A stretch of DNA of 64,000 nt from Phenylobacterium sp. Lineage in GTDB: Bacteria; Pseudomonadota; Alphaproteobacteria; Caulobacterales; Caulobacteraceae. Position 1 is the first letter of the stretch. Each line of letters starts with the position of its first letter. This document shows positions 52,222 to 61,371 of this stretch, one piece after another. The position numbers and the translations under genes are program-made. The DNA lies in the NCBI RefSeq assembly GCF_030654915.1, contig NZ_JAURWM010000388.1:1-64000 (forward strand), given 5' to 3'. The notes beneath the pieces were generated by a model that worked only from the letters and a program-made list of their open reading frames with translations, ran no database searches and was not told where the DNA came from.

Positions 52222-54720
52222 TTAGAAGTTGAAGGTGAGCTTGGAGTAGTAGTAGCCGCCGTTGATGCCGAAGGGCGAGAAGGTCGGATACTGTGTCACG
52301 TAGGCGCTGTTGTTGGTCTGAAGATACTCATCTCGCAGTTGCTGGTTCACCCTGTCCGGATAGGTGTTGAACAGGTTGTTGGCGCCGACGGCGAGCTTGA
52401 TTTGGTCGGTGATCTTGTAGGCGACCTCCAGGTCGGTGATGAAGGTCGGGTCGATCTTGGTCTCGTAGTAGACGGCCCCAGTCCGGCTGGTGAGGCCCGA
52501 CGAAGGGCCATAAAGCGCCTGGCGCAAGTTCACCGTCAGCTTGTCCCAGGTCCAGAACGCGCCGGCGACGAAGCGGTACTTCGGCGCGGCGTCTTCCAGG
52601 TTGGCGATGGTGGTCGGGCTGAACAACGAAGCGCCGGCGAGTTGCGCCGGCGGCGGCGCGATCTTGGTGACCTTGGTTTCGTTGTAGTTGGCGGTCAGCG
52701 ACCATTGGACCGAGCCGTAGTCGGCGAAGTCCGATGAGGCCGTCAGGACCATTTCCGCGCCGCGGGTGCGGGTATCCAGGCCGTTGGTGAAGATGGTGAT
52801 CCCGGTCTGGGTGACGGTCGGGTCCAGCACATTGCCGTTGGCAAGGATGGCGTCGCGGACGGCGGCGAGGTTCAGGGCGCCGCCCGAGCCGAACAGCGAG
52901 CCGGAGCCGACAATCCGGTCCTCGACGGTGATCTGATAGGCGTCGAAGGTGATGGTCACGCCGCCGCCCGGGTGCGCGACGAAGCCGGCGCTGAAGTTGG
53001 TCGACTTTTCGGGATCGAGGCCATCGATCCCGACCAATCGCGCGGCCGCCGAGTTCGGCGGAAGCTGCACGAAGGCCGCCGTCGGCGAGACATTGGTCGC
53101 CGAATAATAGGATTCCGCCAGGGTCGGGGCGCGGAAGCCAGTGCTCGCCGTGCCGCGGATGGCGAAGGTGTCGTTGAAGTCGTAGCGAGCCGTGCCTTTG
53201 ACCACGGTGGTGTCGCCGAAGTCGCTGAAGTTCTCGTAGCGGATGGCGGCGTCGAGCTTCAGGGCTTCGATCGGAGACAGGGCGCCGTTGGCGTAGATGG
53301 CCCAGTTCTCGCGGCTATGGGCACCGGCGTCGGTGAGCGCAAAGCCCGGGTAGGACTGTGAGCCTTCCTTGTAGCGCGAAGCCGGATCGCCGGGTTTGAT
53401 CTCATATTCCTCCTGCCGATACTCCGCGCCGAACGCCATGTTGAGCGGGCTGGCCATGCCGACATCGTATTCGCGCGAGACATCCAGCGTGGTGGTCCAC
53501 TGGCTGGCCATGAAGTCGCCGGCGTGGAAGTCGCTGGGCGAGAAGCCGGGCGTGGTGGGCGTCGAGGTGTCGATATAGAGCGAGCGGTTGAACGAGTTGA
53601 GGACGTCGATGCCGATCTCGTCGCGGCCATAGGTGGTCGACAGGTCCCAGTTCCAGACTTCGCCGATCACACCGCGAAGACCGCCGCTGATGGCGTAGTC
53701 CGTCTCATCGAGCGCCATCTTCGGGCTGAAGCCGTAGGGGCGCGGCACCGTGCCGTCCCTGCCGACGACCAGGTTCGGCACGCGGTAGTTCTCGAACGCG
53801 GCGCCGTATTTCACGCCGTATGTGCCGAAGCTGTAGATCTCGAGGCTGTCTGAGATCTCGTAACCGGCGTTGAAGGCGAAGATGTTCAGCCGGTATTCCG
53901 CGTCGCCGGCGATGCGGTTCATGTACGGATATTCGTCGGTGGTCGCGATTTGTGGATAGCGCGAGAGTCGCGAAGTCGAGGTGAGGTTGTAGGGGGTGTC
54001 GAGCACCCGGGGATCAACGTCGCCGCGGAAGGTGTGGTCGTGCCAGCGGCTCTCGAACGTCATGTTCAGATAGGCGTTTTCGAAGGGCTCGACGCCCAGG
54101 TTGGCGGTGACGTCGCCGGTCAGGCCGCCGCCGTCCATGTACTTGCCGCCCGACAAGACGACAGAGCCGCCGTCGGGATCGTCCTTCAAGATGATGTTGA
54201 TCACGCCGGCGATGGCGTCCGTGCCGTACTGAGCCGCCGCGCCGTCCTGCAGGACTTCGATGTGGCTGACCGCGCCCAGTGGAATGAAGTTGAGGTCAGC
54301 CGTCGCGCCGCCTTGGAACGGGCCGCCCAGCACCGCCAGGTTGCTGGTGCCGTGCCGGCGCTTACCGTTGATCAGCACCAGGGCATGGTTGGGGCTGAGC
54401 CCCCGCAGCTTGGCCGAGAGCGTCAGGTTGGCCGCGTCGCCCCCAAACGCCTGGGCGTTAAACGACGGAATGTTCTGGGCGATCGCCTGGATGAGGTCAG
54501 ACTGCGCGACCCGCGCCAGCGCAGTCTCGTCGAGCACCTGGATCGGTGCCGGGCTGTCGATGGCCCGCAGGCCGGTGGTGCGGGTGCCGGTGACAATCAG
54601 CACATCAAGTTCGGCGGTGGCCGGCGCGGCGGCGGTCGTCTGCGCGTTCGCCAAGCTGGTCGAGAGTAGAGTCGCGAGAGAGACGCCCGCGAGCAGTCCA
54701 ATACGCATTTTTCTTCTCAT
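52222..54720 (-). CDS. TonB-dependent receptor near the amine oxidase/RidA pair
   Basis: This 832-residue receptor starts at ATG 54720 (MRRKMRIGLLAGVSLATLLS, cleavage near ANA-QT). TonB box LDVLIVTGTRTTG is followed by plug motifs: SDLIQAIAQNIPSFNAQAFG, LSAKLRGLSPNHALVLINGK, HIEVLQDGAAAQYGTDAIAG and VINIILKDD. The barrel ends GGYYYSKLTFNF. This subtype is common in Caulobacter-like bacteria, with unknown ligands. It is divergent from the flavin oxidase gene across 670 bp, and the two may share regulation and substrate, possibly a peptide, amino acid or amine. Confidence 0.5.
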   Translation of the reverse strand: MRRKMRIGLLAGVSLATLLSTSLANAQTTAAAPATAELDVLIVTGTRTTGLRAIDSPAPIQVLDETALARVAQSDLIQAIAQNIPSFNAQAFGGDAANLTLSAKLRGLSPNHALVLINGKRRHGTSNLAVLGGPFQGGATADLNFIPLGAVSHIEVLQDGAAAQYGTDAIAGVINIILKDDPDGGSVVLSGGKYMDGGGLTGDVTANLGVEPFENAYLNMTFESRWHDHTFRGDVDPRVLDTPYNLTSTSRLSRYPQIATTDEYPYMNRIAGDAEYRLNIFAFNAGYEISDSLEIYSFGTYGVKYGAAFENYRVPNLVVGRDGTVPRPYGFSPKMALDETDYAISGGLRGVIGEVWNWDLSTTYGRDEIGIDVLNSFNRSLYIDTSTPTTPGFSPSDFHAGDFMASQWTTTLDVSREYDVGMASPLNMAFGAEYRQEEYEIKPGDPASRYKEGSQSYPGFALTDAGAHSRENWAIYANGALSPIEALKLDAAIRYENFSDFGDTTVVKGTARYDFNDTFAIRGTASTGFRAPTLAESYYSATNVSPTAAFVQLPPNSAAARLVGIDGLDPEKSTNFSAGFVAHPGGGVTITFDAYQITVEDRIVGSGSLFGSGGALNLAAVRDAILANGNVLDPTVTQTGITIFTNGLDTRTRGAEMVLTASSDFADYGSVQWSLTANYNETKVTKIAPPPAQLAGASLFSPTTIANLEDAAPKYRFVAGAFWTWDKLTVNLRQALYGPSSGLTSRTGAVYYETKIDPTFITDLEVAYKITDQIKLAVGANNLFNTYPDRVNQQLRDEYLQTNNSAYVTQYPTFSPFGINGGYYYSKLTFNF

Positions 54721-55390
54721 GTTTTATTGCCCCCACAACAAAGGCGGCCACGATCGGCCGCCGGACTCACAGTCCCGGCTAGAATTCAGAGGACTGGGTT
54801 CAAATAGGCGCGCGCGCCGGCGCCTCTCTGGGGCCGCTAACGGCCGCCAGGATCGGTTCATTCCGTCGATTGCATATTGAGGATGCGCATCCAGGCGCGA
54901 AAATCGCCAACGGGATGCCTTCAAATACTGTATTTACTAAAATCAACACGCCGATAACTCCCCCGCCCATGGAGATCGACCCGCCCTGTTTGTTTCCTCG
55001 AAAGATCTTATCGTTGTCTTTGCACACCTATCGACGTCGTCACGATTCTGACTGGCGTCGAAGACTGTCTTAGGCTCGTCACGAAACGATATGGGTGTCA
55101 ATGATATGGATATCGTCGTTTCCGCGAGTCCCCAAAGGAGTCGAAAACTGAAGACATTGTGTTCGATATCTGAACACGAAGCCGGTTTCGGCAGCCGTTT
55201 TTTTGGTCACAAGGCCAGTGCGTGGGTAGATGCTTCATCCACCACCTCAAATCCTGCGGAATATTGAGGCTGTGGCGCCCCAAGTTTGACCAACCCGCGC
55301 CGATTGCAGTCGTTTTGAACGCTCACCGCTTGAACCCGGCCACGGTCACGCCGGTCATGAACGCCTTGTGGTCGTTTGGGGGTTTGAGCG
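54721..55390. other. 670-bp gap without a supported gene, divergent promoter region
   Basis: The stretch between the TonB receptor and the oxidase has several short openings but none with family features or a good ribosome site. ACGATAT (55086-55092) and ATATCGT (55110-55116) form a perfect inverted repeat with a 17-base spacer. The middle is less GC-rich than its surroundings. It must hold two promoters; a small RNA is possible but nothing shows one. Confidence 0.5.
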
Positions 55391-56983
55391 ATGGGGATTA
55401 GTCGGCGCTTATTACTGCATCGGATGGGTGCGGCTGGCGGCTATGGAGCCGCCTATTCGGCGATGCGGACCTTGGGCCTGATGGGGGCGGTGGCGTCGGT
55501 GGCGACACCCGCCATGGCCGCGGACGCAGGGCGCGGAAAGCGCGTGGTCATCCTGGGCGGCGGTATCGCCGGCCTGACTTCGGCCTACGAGCTGGAGCGG
55601 GCCGGCTACTCGGTGACGCTGCTGGAGGCGCGTGATCGTCTGGGAGGGCGTAACTGGACGCTGCGTGACGGTTCGAAGGTCGAGATGGTGGGCGAGCAGA
55701 CCCAGACCGTCTCCTTCGCCGACGGCCTCTACATGAACGCCGGTCCGGCGCGGATTCCCAGCCACCACCAGGGCCTGCTCTCCTATTGCGAGAAGCTGGG
55801 CGTGCCGCTGGAGGTCGAGATCAATTCAAGCCGTAGCGCCTATCTCTGGGCCGAGGGCGGCAAGCGCCTGCAGATGCGCCAAGGGGTGAACGACACCCGC
55901 GGCTACATCTCAGAGCTGCTGGCCAAGGCGGTCAACAAGGGGGCGCTGGATCAGAACCTGACCCTGGAGGACAAGGAAAAGCTGCTGCCGTTCCTGAAGG
56001 CCTACGGGGACCTGACCGAGGACATGGCGTTCAAGGGCACCGAGCGCTCGGGCCTGTTGCAGGCGCCGGGCGCGGCCGACCAGTTCTCCAAGGCGCGCGA
56101 TCCGGCCGCCTTCCGCGACCTGCTCAATCATCCGCAGCTCGGCGCGACCCTGTTCGAAGACAACATCAACATGCAGGCGACGATGTTCCAGCCGGTCGGC
56201 GGCATGGACCAGATCATCGTCGGCTTCGAACGCGCGATCCGCAGCCCGATCATCAAGAACGCCGAGATCACCCAGATCCGGGCCGACGGCAAGGGCGTGA
56301 AGATCACCTATCGCGACCGCGTGAGCGGCAAGACCCAGGTGGTTGAGGGCGACTATACGATCATCACCTTGCCGCTGGCCCTACTGGCCAAGATCGACAA
56401 CAACTTCAGCAAGGACGTGAAGGCGGCGGTCGCCTCCGTGCCCAACGACTTCTCCAACAAGATCGGCTTCGATTCGCCGCGCTTCTGGGAGAAGGAGCAG
56501 ATCTACGGCGGCATTTCCTTCGTCGGCGGGGACACCAGCCTGGTCTGGTACCCGTCCAACGGCCTGCACACCGCGCGCGGCATGTTGCTGGCCTGCTACG
56601 GCTCGGGACCGCGCGCAGAGGCCTTCGCCAAGCGCCCGCTGAGCGAGCAGATCGCCATCGCCCGGAACGTTGTGGGCAAGGTGCATCCGGGCCACGAGGG
56701 CAAGTTGACCAACCCGGTCGTCGTGAACTGGAGCAAGATCCCCTACAACATGGGTCCCTGGCCGCGCTGGGGCGAACATGGCGGCGTGCAGGAAGGTCAC
56801 TTCGATTCGGCCGAGTATCGTCTGTTGAACCAGCCGCACGGCCGCGTTCACTTTTCGGGCGCCCATCTCAGCCAAACGCCGGGTTGGCAGGAAGGCGCGA
56901 TCTTCTCGGCGCAACGGACCATCGCGGCGCTCAACGGTCAGGTCAAAGATCAGTCGCTGGTGGAATCACGCGCGGCGGCTTGA
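55391..56983 (+). CDS. Tat-exported flavin monoamine/L-amino acid oxidase
   Basis: This 530-residue protein starts MGISRRLLLHRMGAAGGYGA, a twin-Arg signal with hydrophobic core and cleavage near AMA-AD (about 43). The FAD-binding motif VVILGGGIAGLTSAYELERA is at about 52-71, then VTLLEARDRLGGRNWTLRDG and NAGPARIPSHHQGLLSYCEK as in L-amino acid oxidases. Near the end are WPRWGEHGGVQEGHFDSA and VHFSGAHLSQTPGWQEGAIF, the flavin-binding C-terminal motif. It oxidises an amino acid or amine to an imine with H2O2 release in the periplasm. It precedes an exported RidA by 54 bp. Confidence 0.5.
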   Translation: MGISRRLLLHRMGAAGGYGAAYSAMRTLGLMGAVASVATPAMAADAGRGKRVVILGGGIAGLTSAYELERAGYSVTLLEARDRLGGRNWTLRDGSKVEMVGEQTQTVSFADGLYMNAGPARIPSHHQGLLSYCEKLGVPLEVEINSSRSAYLWAEGGKRLQMRQGVNDTRGYISELLAKAVNKGALDQNLTLEDKEKLLPFLKAYGDLTEDMAFKGTERSGLLQAPGAADQFSKARDPAAFRDLLNHPQLGATLFEDNINMQATMFQPVGGMDQIIVGFERAIRSPIIKNAEITQIRADGKGVKITYRDRVSGKTQVVEGDYTIITLPLALLAKIDNNFSKDVKAAVASVPNDFSNKIGFDSPRFWEKEQIYGGISFVGGDTSLVWYPSNGLHTARGMLLACYGSGPRAEAFAKRPLSEQIAIARNVVGKVHPGHEGKLTNPVVVNWSKIPYNMGPWPRWGEHGGVQEGHFDSAEYRLLNQPHGRVHFSGAHLSQTPGWQEGAIFSAQRTIAALNGQVKDQSLVESRAAA

Positions 56984-57037
56984 TCCGCATCGATATCGCC
57001 GGCCCAGTACTCAAGCTCATTCATAGGAATCGATTTC

Positions 57038-57529
57038 ATGCGAAACTTCATCCTGCCCGCCGCACTGCTCGCGCTGGCGGCGGCCACCCCGGCCAGCGCC
57101 CAGGTCAAGCGGATCGGCGCCCCCACCTCCCCCATTCTTCAGGCGGCGGTCGTGCCGGCGGGGACGGACATCATGTATGTCAGCGGGATCACGCCCCCGG
57201 CCCTGAACGCCGGGGCCCCGGCCGGGACGCCGGTCGAGTTCGGCGACACCAAGACCCAGACCATCGGCGTGCTGAAACGCATTGAGGACATACTGAAGGC
57301 CCAGGGCCTGACCCATGGCGACGTCTTCATGATGCGCGTGCTGTTGGTCGGCGATCCGGCCAAGGGCGGCAAGATGGACTTCGCTGGCATGATGGAGGGC
57401 TACAACCAGTTCTACGGAACCGCCGCCCAGCCCAACAAGACCGCGCGCATCACCAGCCAAGTCGCCGCCCTGGTCGCGCCGGGGATGATGGTCGAGATCG
57501 AGGTCCAGGCCGCCAAGCCAAAGACCTGA
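57038..57529 (+). CDS. Exported RidA-family (YjgF/UK114) imine deaminase
   Basis: This 163-residue protein has a signal peptide (MRNFILPAALLALAAATPAS, cleavage near ASA-QV at 21). The RidA domain follows: KRIGAPTSPILQAAVVPAGT, MYVSGITPP, TKTQTIGVLKRIEDILKAQG, DVFMMRVLLVGD and ARITSQVAALVAPGMMVEIE, with the conserved Arg and final Glu present. RidA hydrolyses reactive enamine/imine intermediates. Usual RidA proteins are cytosolic; export matches the Tat-exported oxidase upstream, whose product is an imine. The two form an operon and a natural pathway. Confidence 0.5.
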   Translation: MRNFILPAALLALAAATPASAQVKRIGAPTSPILQAAVVPAGTDIMYVSGITPPALNAGAPAGTPVEFGDTKTQTIGVLKRIEDILKAQGLTHGDVFMMRVLLVGDPAKGGKMDFAGMMEGYNQFYGTAAQPNKTARITSQVAALVAPGMMVEIEVQAAKPKT

Positions 57530-57563
57530 CCTGACGCTTTGCGGGTGGCCGCGAAGGCGCCGG

Positions 57564-57589
57564 ACGGGGCTGGTCGCCAGACGCCCCGT
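57564..57589 (+). terminator. Hairpin after the RidA gene
   Basis: ACGGGGC and GCCCCGT form a 7-bp stem with an inner TGG/CCA pairing, 34 bp past the RidA stop. It is followed by TTCGG, so a T-run is nearly absent. Likely the end of the oxidase-RidA transcript, with moderate support. Confidence 0.5.
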
Positions 57590-57777
57590 TCGGCGGCCAG
57601 GACTCATAGGCTGACGGGCGAGCAGATCGCTACCTGAAGCGGCCACAGCGCGCGATCGTCTTGAAGAGGCCGGATCTCGGTCGCCGACCTGCTGGCCGCA
57701 TTCGATTCATGGCTGGCGTTTGATGTAGGTGCTACACGCCCTCAGCGATCAACTGAGGAAATCGAGACAGGCTGGCG

Positions 57778-58110
57778 ATGATTCAACCAGGTGCGACGTT
57801 CAAGGAAAATCTCCAGCAATTGCCACTGGTTGACAGCGTGCAACGCATCGACCTCTTGGACGGTGAGGGAAAAGTGGTCGCCTGCATCGAAAATCAGCCG
57901 GGCAAGCAAGGCTCATTGGCCGTCTACCAGTACCTAAAACATTCCTTTGGCGCCTTGGATGAAAAGGCGGCGAACCACGGCTTGGCCGTGTTCGCGGAGC
58001 ATACGGCGGATGCCCGGAACCGCCCGGGCGCGCATCCAAATATCGACCGCCTACTGGAGATCGCCGCCGGAGGTAGTCCGCTGCGGGTCGAAATCATAGC
58101 GGCCAGCTAG
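57778..58110 (+). CDS. DUF2322 family protein
   Basis: This 110-residue protein begins MIQPGATFKENLQQLPLVDS and follows the DUF2322 pattern through: VQRIDLLDGEGKVVACIENQ, PGKQGSLAVYQYLKHSFGAL and GLAVFAEHTADARNRPGAHP then NIDRLLEI. No signal peptide. The family is small and uncharacterised. It is a single gene, with a stop that overlaps the end of a minus-strand acyl-CoA dehydrogenase remnant by two bases. Confidence 0.5.
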   Translation: MIQPGATFKENLQQLPLVDSVQRIDLLDGEGKVVACIENQPGKQGSLAVYQYLKHSFGALDEKAANHGLAVFAEHTADARNRPGAHPNIDRLLEIAAGGSPLRVEIIAAS

Positions 58111-58401
58111 AAGGCGGCAATCCCGGTCAGATTGCGCGCGATCAGCAGGCGCTGGATGTCCGATGCGCCATCTGGCGCCGTCATGACATGCCGAGGATTG
58201 GACCCGACGCCCGGCTCTGCGATCGCGGTGCAGATCGCCAGATCGCCGGCCAGCAACCGGGCAGATAGTGATCCTTGAGGGGCTGGGGGCCAGCCGAAGG
58301 GCGAGCGAGGTCGTGCCGCGAACAACCCGGTGCTCGACCCTTAGGAGCCTTGCGGCGAGACCTATCCTTGCCACCATGGTTGCGTTGTGCGGATCGGCGA
58401 C
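58107..58401 (-). pseudogene. Acyl-CoA dehydrogenase remnant
   Basis: On the minus strand one frame gives GDLAICTAIAEPGVGSNPR, the family mid-domain motif, then after a jump GASDIQRLLIARNLTGIAAF and a stop, the usual C-terminus. The middle, about 180 residues in a full enzyme, is missing. A further upstream piece (ATMVARIGLAARLLRVEHRV) is in another frame. So the gene has lost large parts and has a frameshift. Its neighbours give no related pathway, so it is a relic. Confidence 0.5.
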
Positions 58402-58527
58402 CTGGCCCCCGTGCGCTGGCGACCGAAGACGGGGACGCGCCCAAGTGATCCCGCTAACGCTGGCTCCGCCCCGCCTTCTAGAGTCGTCGCCGCGCGCCCT
58501 CGGATCGTCCCGTGCGCGCCTCCCAGG

Positions 58528-59187
58528 TTAGGCCAGGGTCCGCGCCTCGTGGCGGCGCGCCGCACGGACCGCAGCGCCGGCGAGGCCGAAGCCCGCGATC
58601 ATCATGGCCCAGGTGGCCGGCTCCGGGACGGCACTGCCGATCGGAGCGCCGGTGACGGCGACATTGTCAAACCAGACGCCGCGGTTGGTCGCGGCCCTAT
58701 CAGACTGAAACTGGAAGCGCAGGTTCACGGTCTGGCCTGCGAACTGACTGAGATCGATCAACATCTTGCCCTCGAGGTCACCCGACGCGGCGGTGCGCCC
58801 CAGCCTGGCGAAGTTGCTGGACATCTGGTCGTAGACGCCTGCCGTGATCGGCGTGAGCAAGTCGGTCGACGAATTGAAGACGCCGCTGGTCGAACCGAGC
58901 ACGTTGAAGCCGTCGTAGTGAAGCTCCGACAACAGGTCGAAGTCGAACGAGAGCATCGCCGACGTCATCTCGCTGAGGTCGAGCGCGACCTGATAGAAGG
59001 AGTACTCGTTGCTCTCATAGTGGGTCAGGTGGCCGACGTGGCCGTCGCCAAGCTGGAAGCGGCCACCCAGGGATTCATTTGCTCCCAGCGCGCCGTCGAA
59101 TGTCTGCTTGAAAATCACCGCCGCGGAGGCGGGGGTCGACGCCAGAGCGGCGCAAAGCAAGGTCGCGAGGACCAGGCGGGTTCTCAT
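58528..59187 (-). CDS. Secreted PEPxxWA-CTERM sorting-domain protein (second)
   Basis: This 219-residue protein is placed at ATG 59187 (MRTRLVLATLLCAALASTPA) with GGAG seven bases upstream; another ATG is directly before it. Signal cleavage is near ASA-AV (about 23). The body FKQTFDGALGANESLGGRFQ, LSFDFDLLSELHYDGFNVLG, and VNLRFQFQSDRAATNRGVWF plus FDNVAVTG is a jelly-roll type beta-sandwich. The sorting tail PEPATWAMMIAGFGLAGAAV ends in RAARRHEAR. As with the first copy, no exosortase lies in the window. Likely a surface or matrix protein. Confidence 0.5.
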   Translation of the reverse strand: MRTRLVLATLLCAALASTPASAAVIFKQTFDGALGANESLGGRFQLGDGHVGHLTHYESNEYSFYQVALDLSEMTSAMLSFDFDLLSELHYDGFNVLGSTSGVFNSSTDLLTPITAGVYDQMSSNFARLGRTAASGDLEGKMLIDLSQFAGQTVNLRFQFQSDRAATNRGVWFDNVAVTGAPIGSAVPEPATWAMMIAGFGLAGAAVRAARRHEARTLA

Positions 59188-59419
59188 CATTGGTCTCCAT
59201 TGATGTCTGTCCCCGATACTTCGCGCGGGCGCCGGCCTGACGTCCGCCACCGTTAGACGAAGGCTCGCTAGGGCAAGACTGAGCGTTGGAGCGCTGGCTC
59301 GCCGCGATCAGGATGCGAGCGCCGCGGCTTCACACGATGAAAGCGCTCAACGACGCGACGAGATTGCGTGCGAGGCCGCAAGCGTCACGATACGGTTCGG
59401 TGACCTCAAGGGGCGCCGA

Positions 59420-60529
59420 ATGTTCAAGACCAAAGAGTTTCGCCAGATCGCCCTGCTGACCGTCGTGCTCTGGACGGTCGACGTGGCGCTGTTCTTCGCA
59501 CCGAACGCGGTCGCCGGGGCGGCCCCAGGCGCGGCGTCCACGATACGCATAGCCCTTATTGGACTGGCGGGAATTCTCCTGAGCGGACTAGTCTTCACGG
59601 TTGTCTACCGGGTGTCGGCGCTGAGCAGTCCCGCCCGCTACACCGCGGTCATCCTGGCCTCGATTCTCTGCGGCGGCATGGTCGCGGGGATGGATCTCAT
59701 TGTCCAGGAACCGCTGCGCCGCCTGCTCTCGCCGGCCGCGACTCCGCTCAACGAGGATCAGTTGACGATCCACGGCCTGACGAACTGGATCGGGCTGGCG
59801 TGGATTTTCGGCCTGACCGGCGTCTTATTCCTGCTGCTGCAATCAAACCGGATCGTCCAGCAGCGCGACCGCGACCTGGCGTCCGCCCACGCCGCCGCTC
59901 TCCAGGCTCAGAATGCGGCCACGGCCGCGCGGCTCGCGGCGCTTCGCTACCAGCTGAACCCGCACTTCCTGTTCAACACGTTGAACGCGGTGTCCTCGGC
60001 GGTGGTGAACCAGCGCAACGATGAGGCCGAGACGATGCTGTCGCGCCTCGCCGACTTCCTGCGCGTCACGCTCGCCGCCGATCCGGAGGCGATGGTCCTG
60101 TTGGAGGAAGAACTGGAGACGCTCCACGCCTATCTCGCGATTGAAGGAGAGCGTTTCCGCGAACGGCTGGGCGTCCGTTTCATCTGCCCGCCCGATCTGC
60201 TGCGCGCGGAGATTCCAAGCTTTTTGCTACAGCCGCTCGTCGAGAACTCGATCAAGCACGCCGTCGCCCGCACGATCCGCACCGTGACCTTGTCGGTCGA
60301 GGCGCGGCAGGAGGCCGAGCAACTGGTCATCGTCGTTGAGGACGACGGTCAGGCGAGCGTTGCGGCCGAGGCGCGCCGCGGCGGCGTCGGGATCGCCAAC
60401 ATCGCTCAGCGCCTGGCGGCGCTCTACGGCGCCAACGGCGGAATTGAGACCGAGGCCATTTCAACCGGCTACCGCACGACCATCCATCTTCCGCTTCAAC
60501 GGCGTGAAGATCAGGCGTTGGCCGCTTAA
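59420..60529 (+). CDS. LytS-type membrane sensor histidine kinase
   Basis: This 369-residue protein has four hydrophobic segments (about 8-28, 43-63, 74-93 and 121-140). A short linker leads to the His_kinase domain: AALRYQLNPHFLFNTLNAVS with His182, then VLLEEELETLHAYLAIEGER, FLLQPLVENSIKHAV (N-box) and GGVGIANIAQRLAALYG (G-box). It is of the LytS/YehU type. Its stop shares a base with the regulator's ATG (TAATG), so the pair is coupled. Input signal unknown. Confidence 0.5.
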   Translation: MFKTKEFRQIALLTVVLWTVDVALFFAPNAVAGAAPGAASTIRIALIGLAGILLSGLVFTVVYRVSALSSPARYTAVILASILCGGMVAGMDLIVQEPLRRLLSPAATPLNEDQLTIHGLTNWIGLAWIFGLTGVLFLLLQSNRIVQQRDRDLASAHAAALQAQNAATAARLAALRYQLNPHFLFNTLNAVSSAVVNQRNDEAETMLSRLADFLRVTLAADPEAMVLLEEELETLHAYLAIEGERFRERLGVRFICPPDLLRAEIPSFLLQPLVENSIKHAVARTIRTVTLSVEARQEAEQLVIVVEDDGQASVAAEARRGGVGIANIAQRLAALYGANGGIETEAISTGYRTTIHLPLQRREDQALAA

Positions 60530-61269
60530 TGCGGGTCCTGCTGGTCGACGACGAGCCTGCCGCCCTGGAGCGGCTCAAGGCCCTGCTGGCTCAAATCGGC
60601 GACGTGACGATCATAGGCGCGGTGACCGACGGCCCCGCGGGCTTGGCGGCCATAAGCCAGGAAAAGCCGGACGTTGTGCTTCTCGACATCCAGATGCCTG
60701 AGCTGAATGGCTTGAGCGTCGCGGCGCAGATCCCGCCCGCCCATCGACCGGAGATTGTCTTCGTCACCGCCTTCGAGATGTATGCTCCCGACGCCTTCGA
60801 GGTCGAGGCGGCCGACTACCTACTCAAGCCAGTCCGTTTCGACCGTCTACGTCAGGCCATTGAGCGCGCACGCCGGCGCCGGATGCTGCAAAATCAGCTA
60901 AACTTGGCGACGCCAGCTGACAACGAGGACGGAGACGGCATCTGGGTGCAGACCCGGCACGGCCACGTCCGCGTATTGTTGCAGGAGATCGACTGGATCG
61001 AAGCGGCGGGCGACTACGTGCTGCTGCATACCGCCACACGCAGTCACATGCACCGCGCCACGATGTCCGCCCTGGAGCGAAAGCTTGATGGCGGCAGGCT
61101 GATGCGGGTGCATCGCTCAGCCTTTGTCGCACCAGACCGGGTTTGCGAGGTGCGCCGAACCGGGCGCGGACTCTCGTCTTTGGTGTTGAAGGATGGCGTA
61201 GCCCTGCAGGTCGGCCCGACCTATCATCCGGCGGTCATGGAGCGCCTCGGCTTCCAGGAGACGGACTGA
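60529..61269 (+). CDS. LytTR-family response regulator
   Basis: This 246-residue regulator has a receiver with Asp pair at 7-8 (LLVDDEP), phospho-acceptor Asp53 in VVLLDIQMPELNG, and the FEVEAADYLLKPVRFDRLRQ end. The LytTR DNA-binding domain (about 140-240) has IWVQTRHGHVRVLLQEIDWI, EAAGDYVLLHT, MSALERKLDGGRLMRVHRSA and FVAPDRVCEVRR. It forms a pair with the LytS-type kinase, sharing one base. Targets are unknown; the BASS-like gene about 100 bp downstream is one candidate. Confidence 0.5.
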   Translation: MRVLLVDDEPAALERLKALLAQIGDVTIIGAVTDGPAGLAAISQEKPDVVLLDIQMPELNGLSVAAQIPPAHRPEIVFVTAFEMYAPDAFEVEAADYLLKPVRFDRLRQAIERARRRRMLQNQLNLATPADNEDGDGIWVQTRHGHVRVLLQEIDWIEAAGDYVLLHTATRSHMHRATMSALERKLDGGRLMRVHRSAFVAPDRVCEVRRTGRGLSSLVLKDGVALQVGPTYHPAVMERLGFQETD

Positions 61270-61371
61270 GCGGGCCAACTGGACCCCGCAGCGACCAGCG
61301 TTAAGTCGCCCCGAAAATGTTAGGCGTAACGACGAACTAGTCTCCGTGGTGACTTCGATTGTGGGCGGCTC

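Noticed and set aside
54870..55283. Short openings in the gap before the flavin oxidase
   Set aside because: All under 70 residues, no ribosome site, no coupling and mixed composition.
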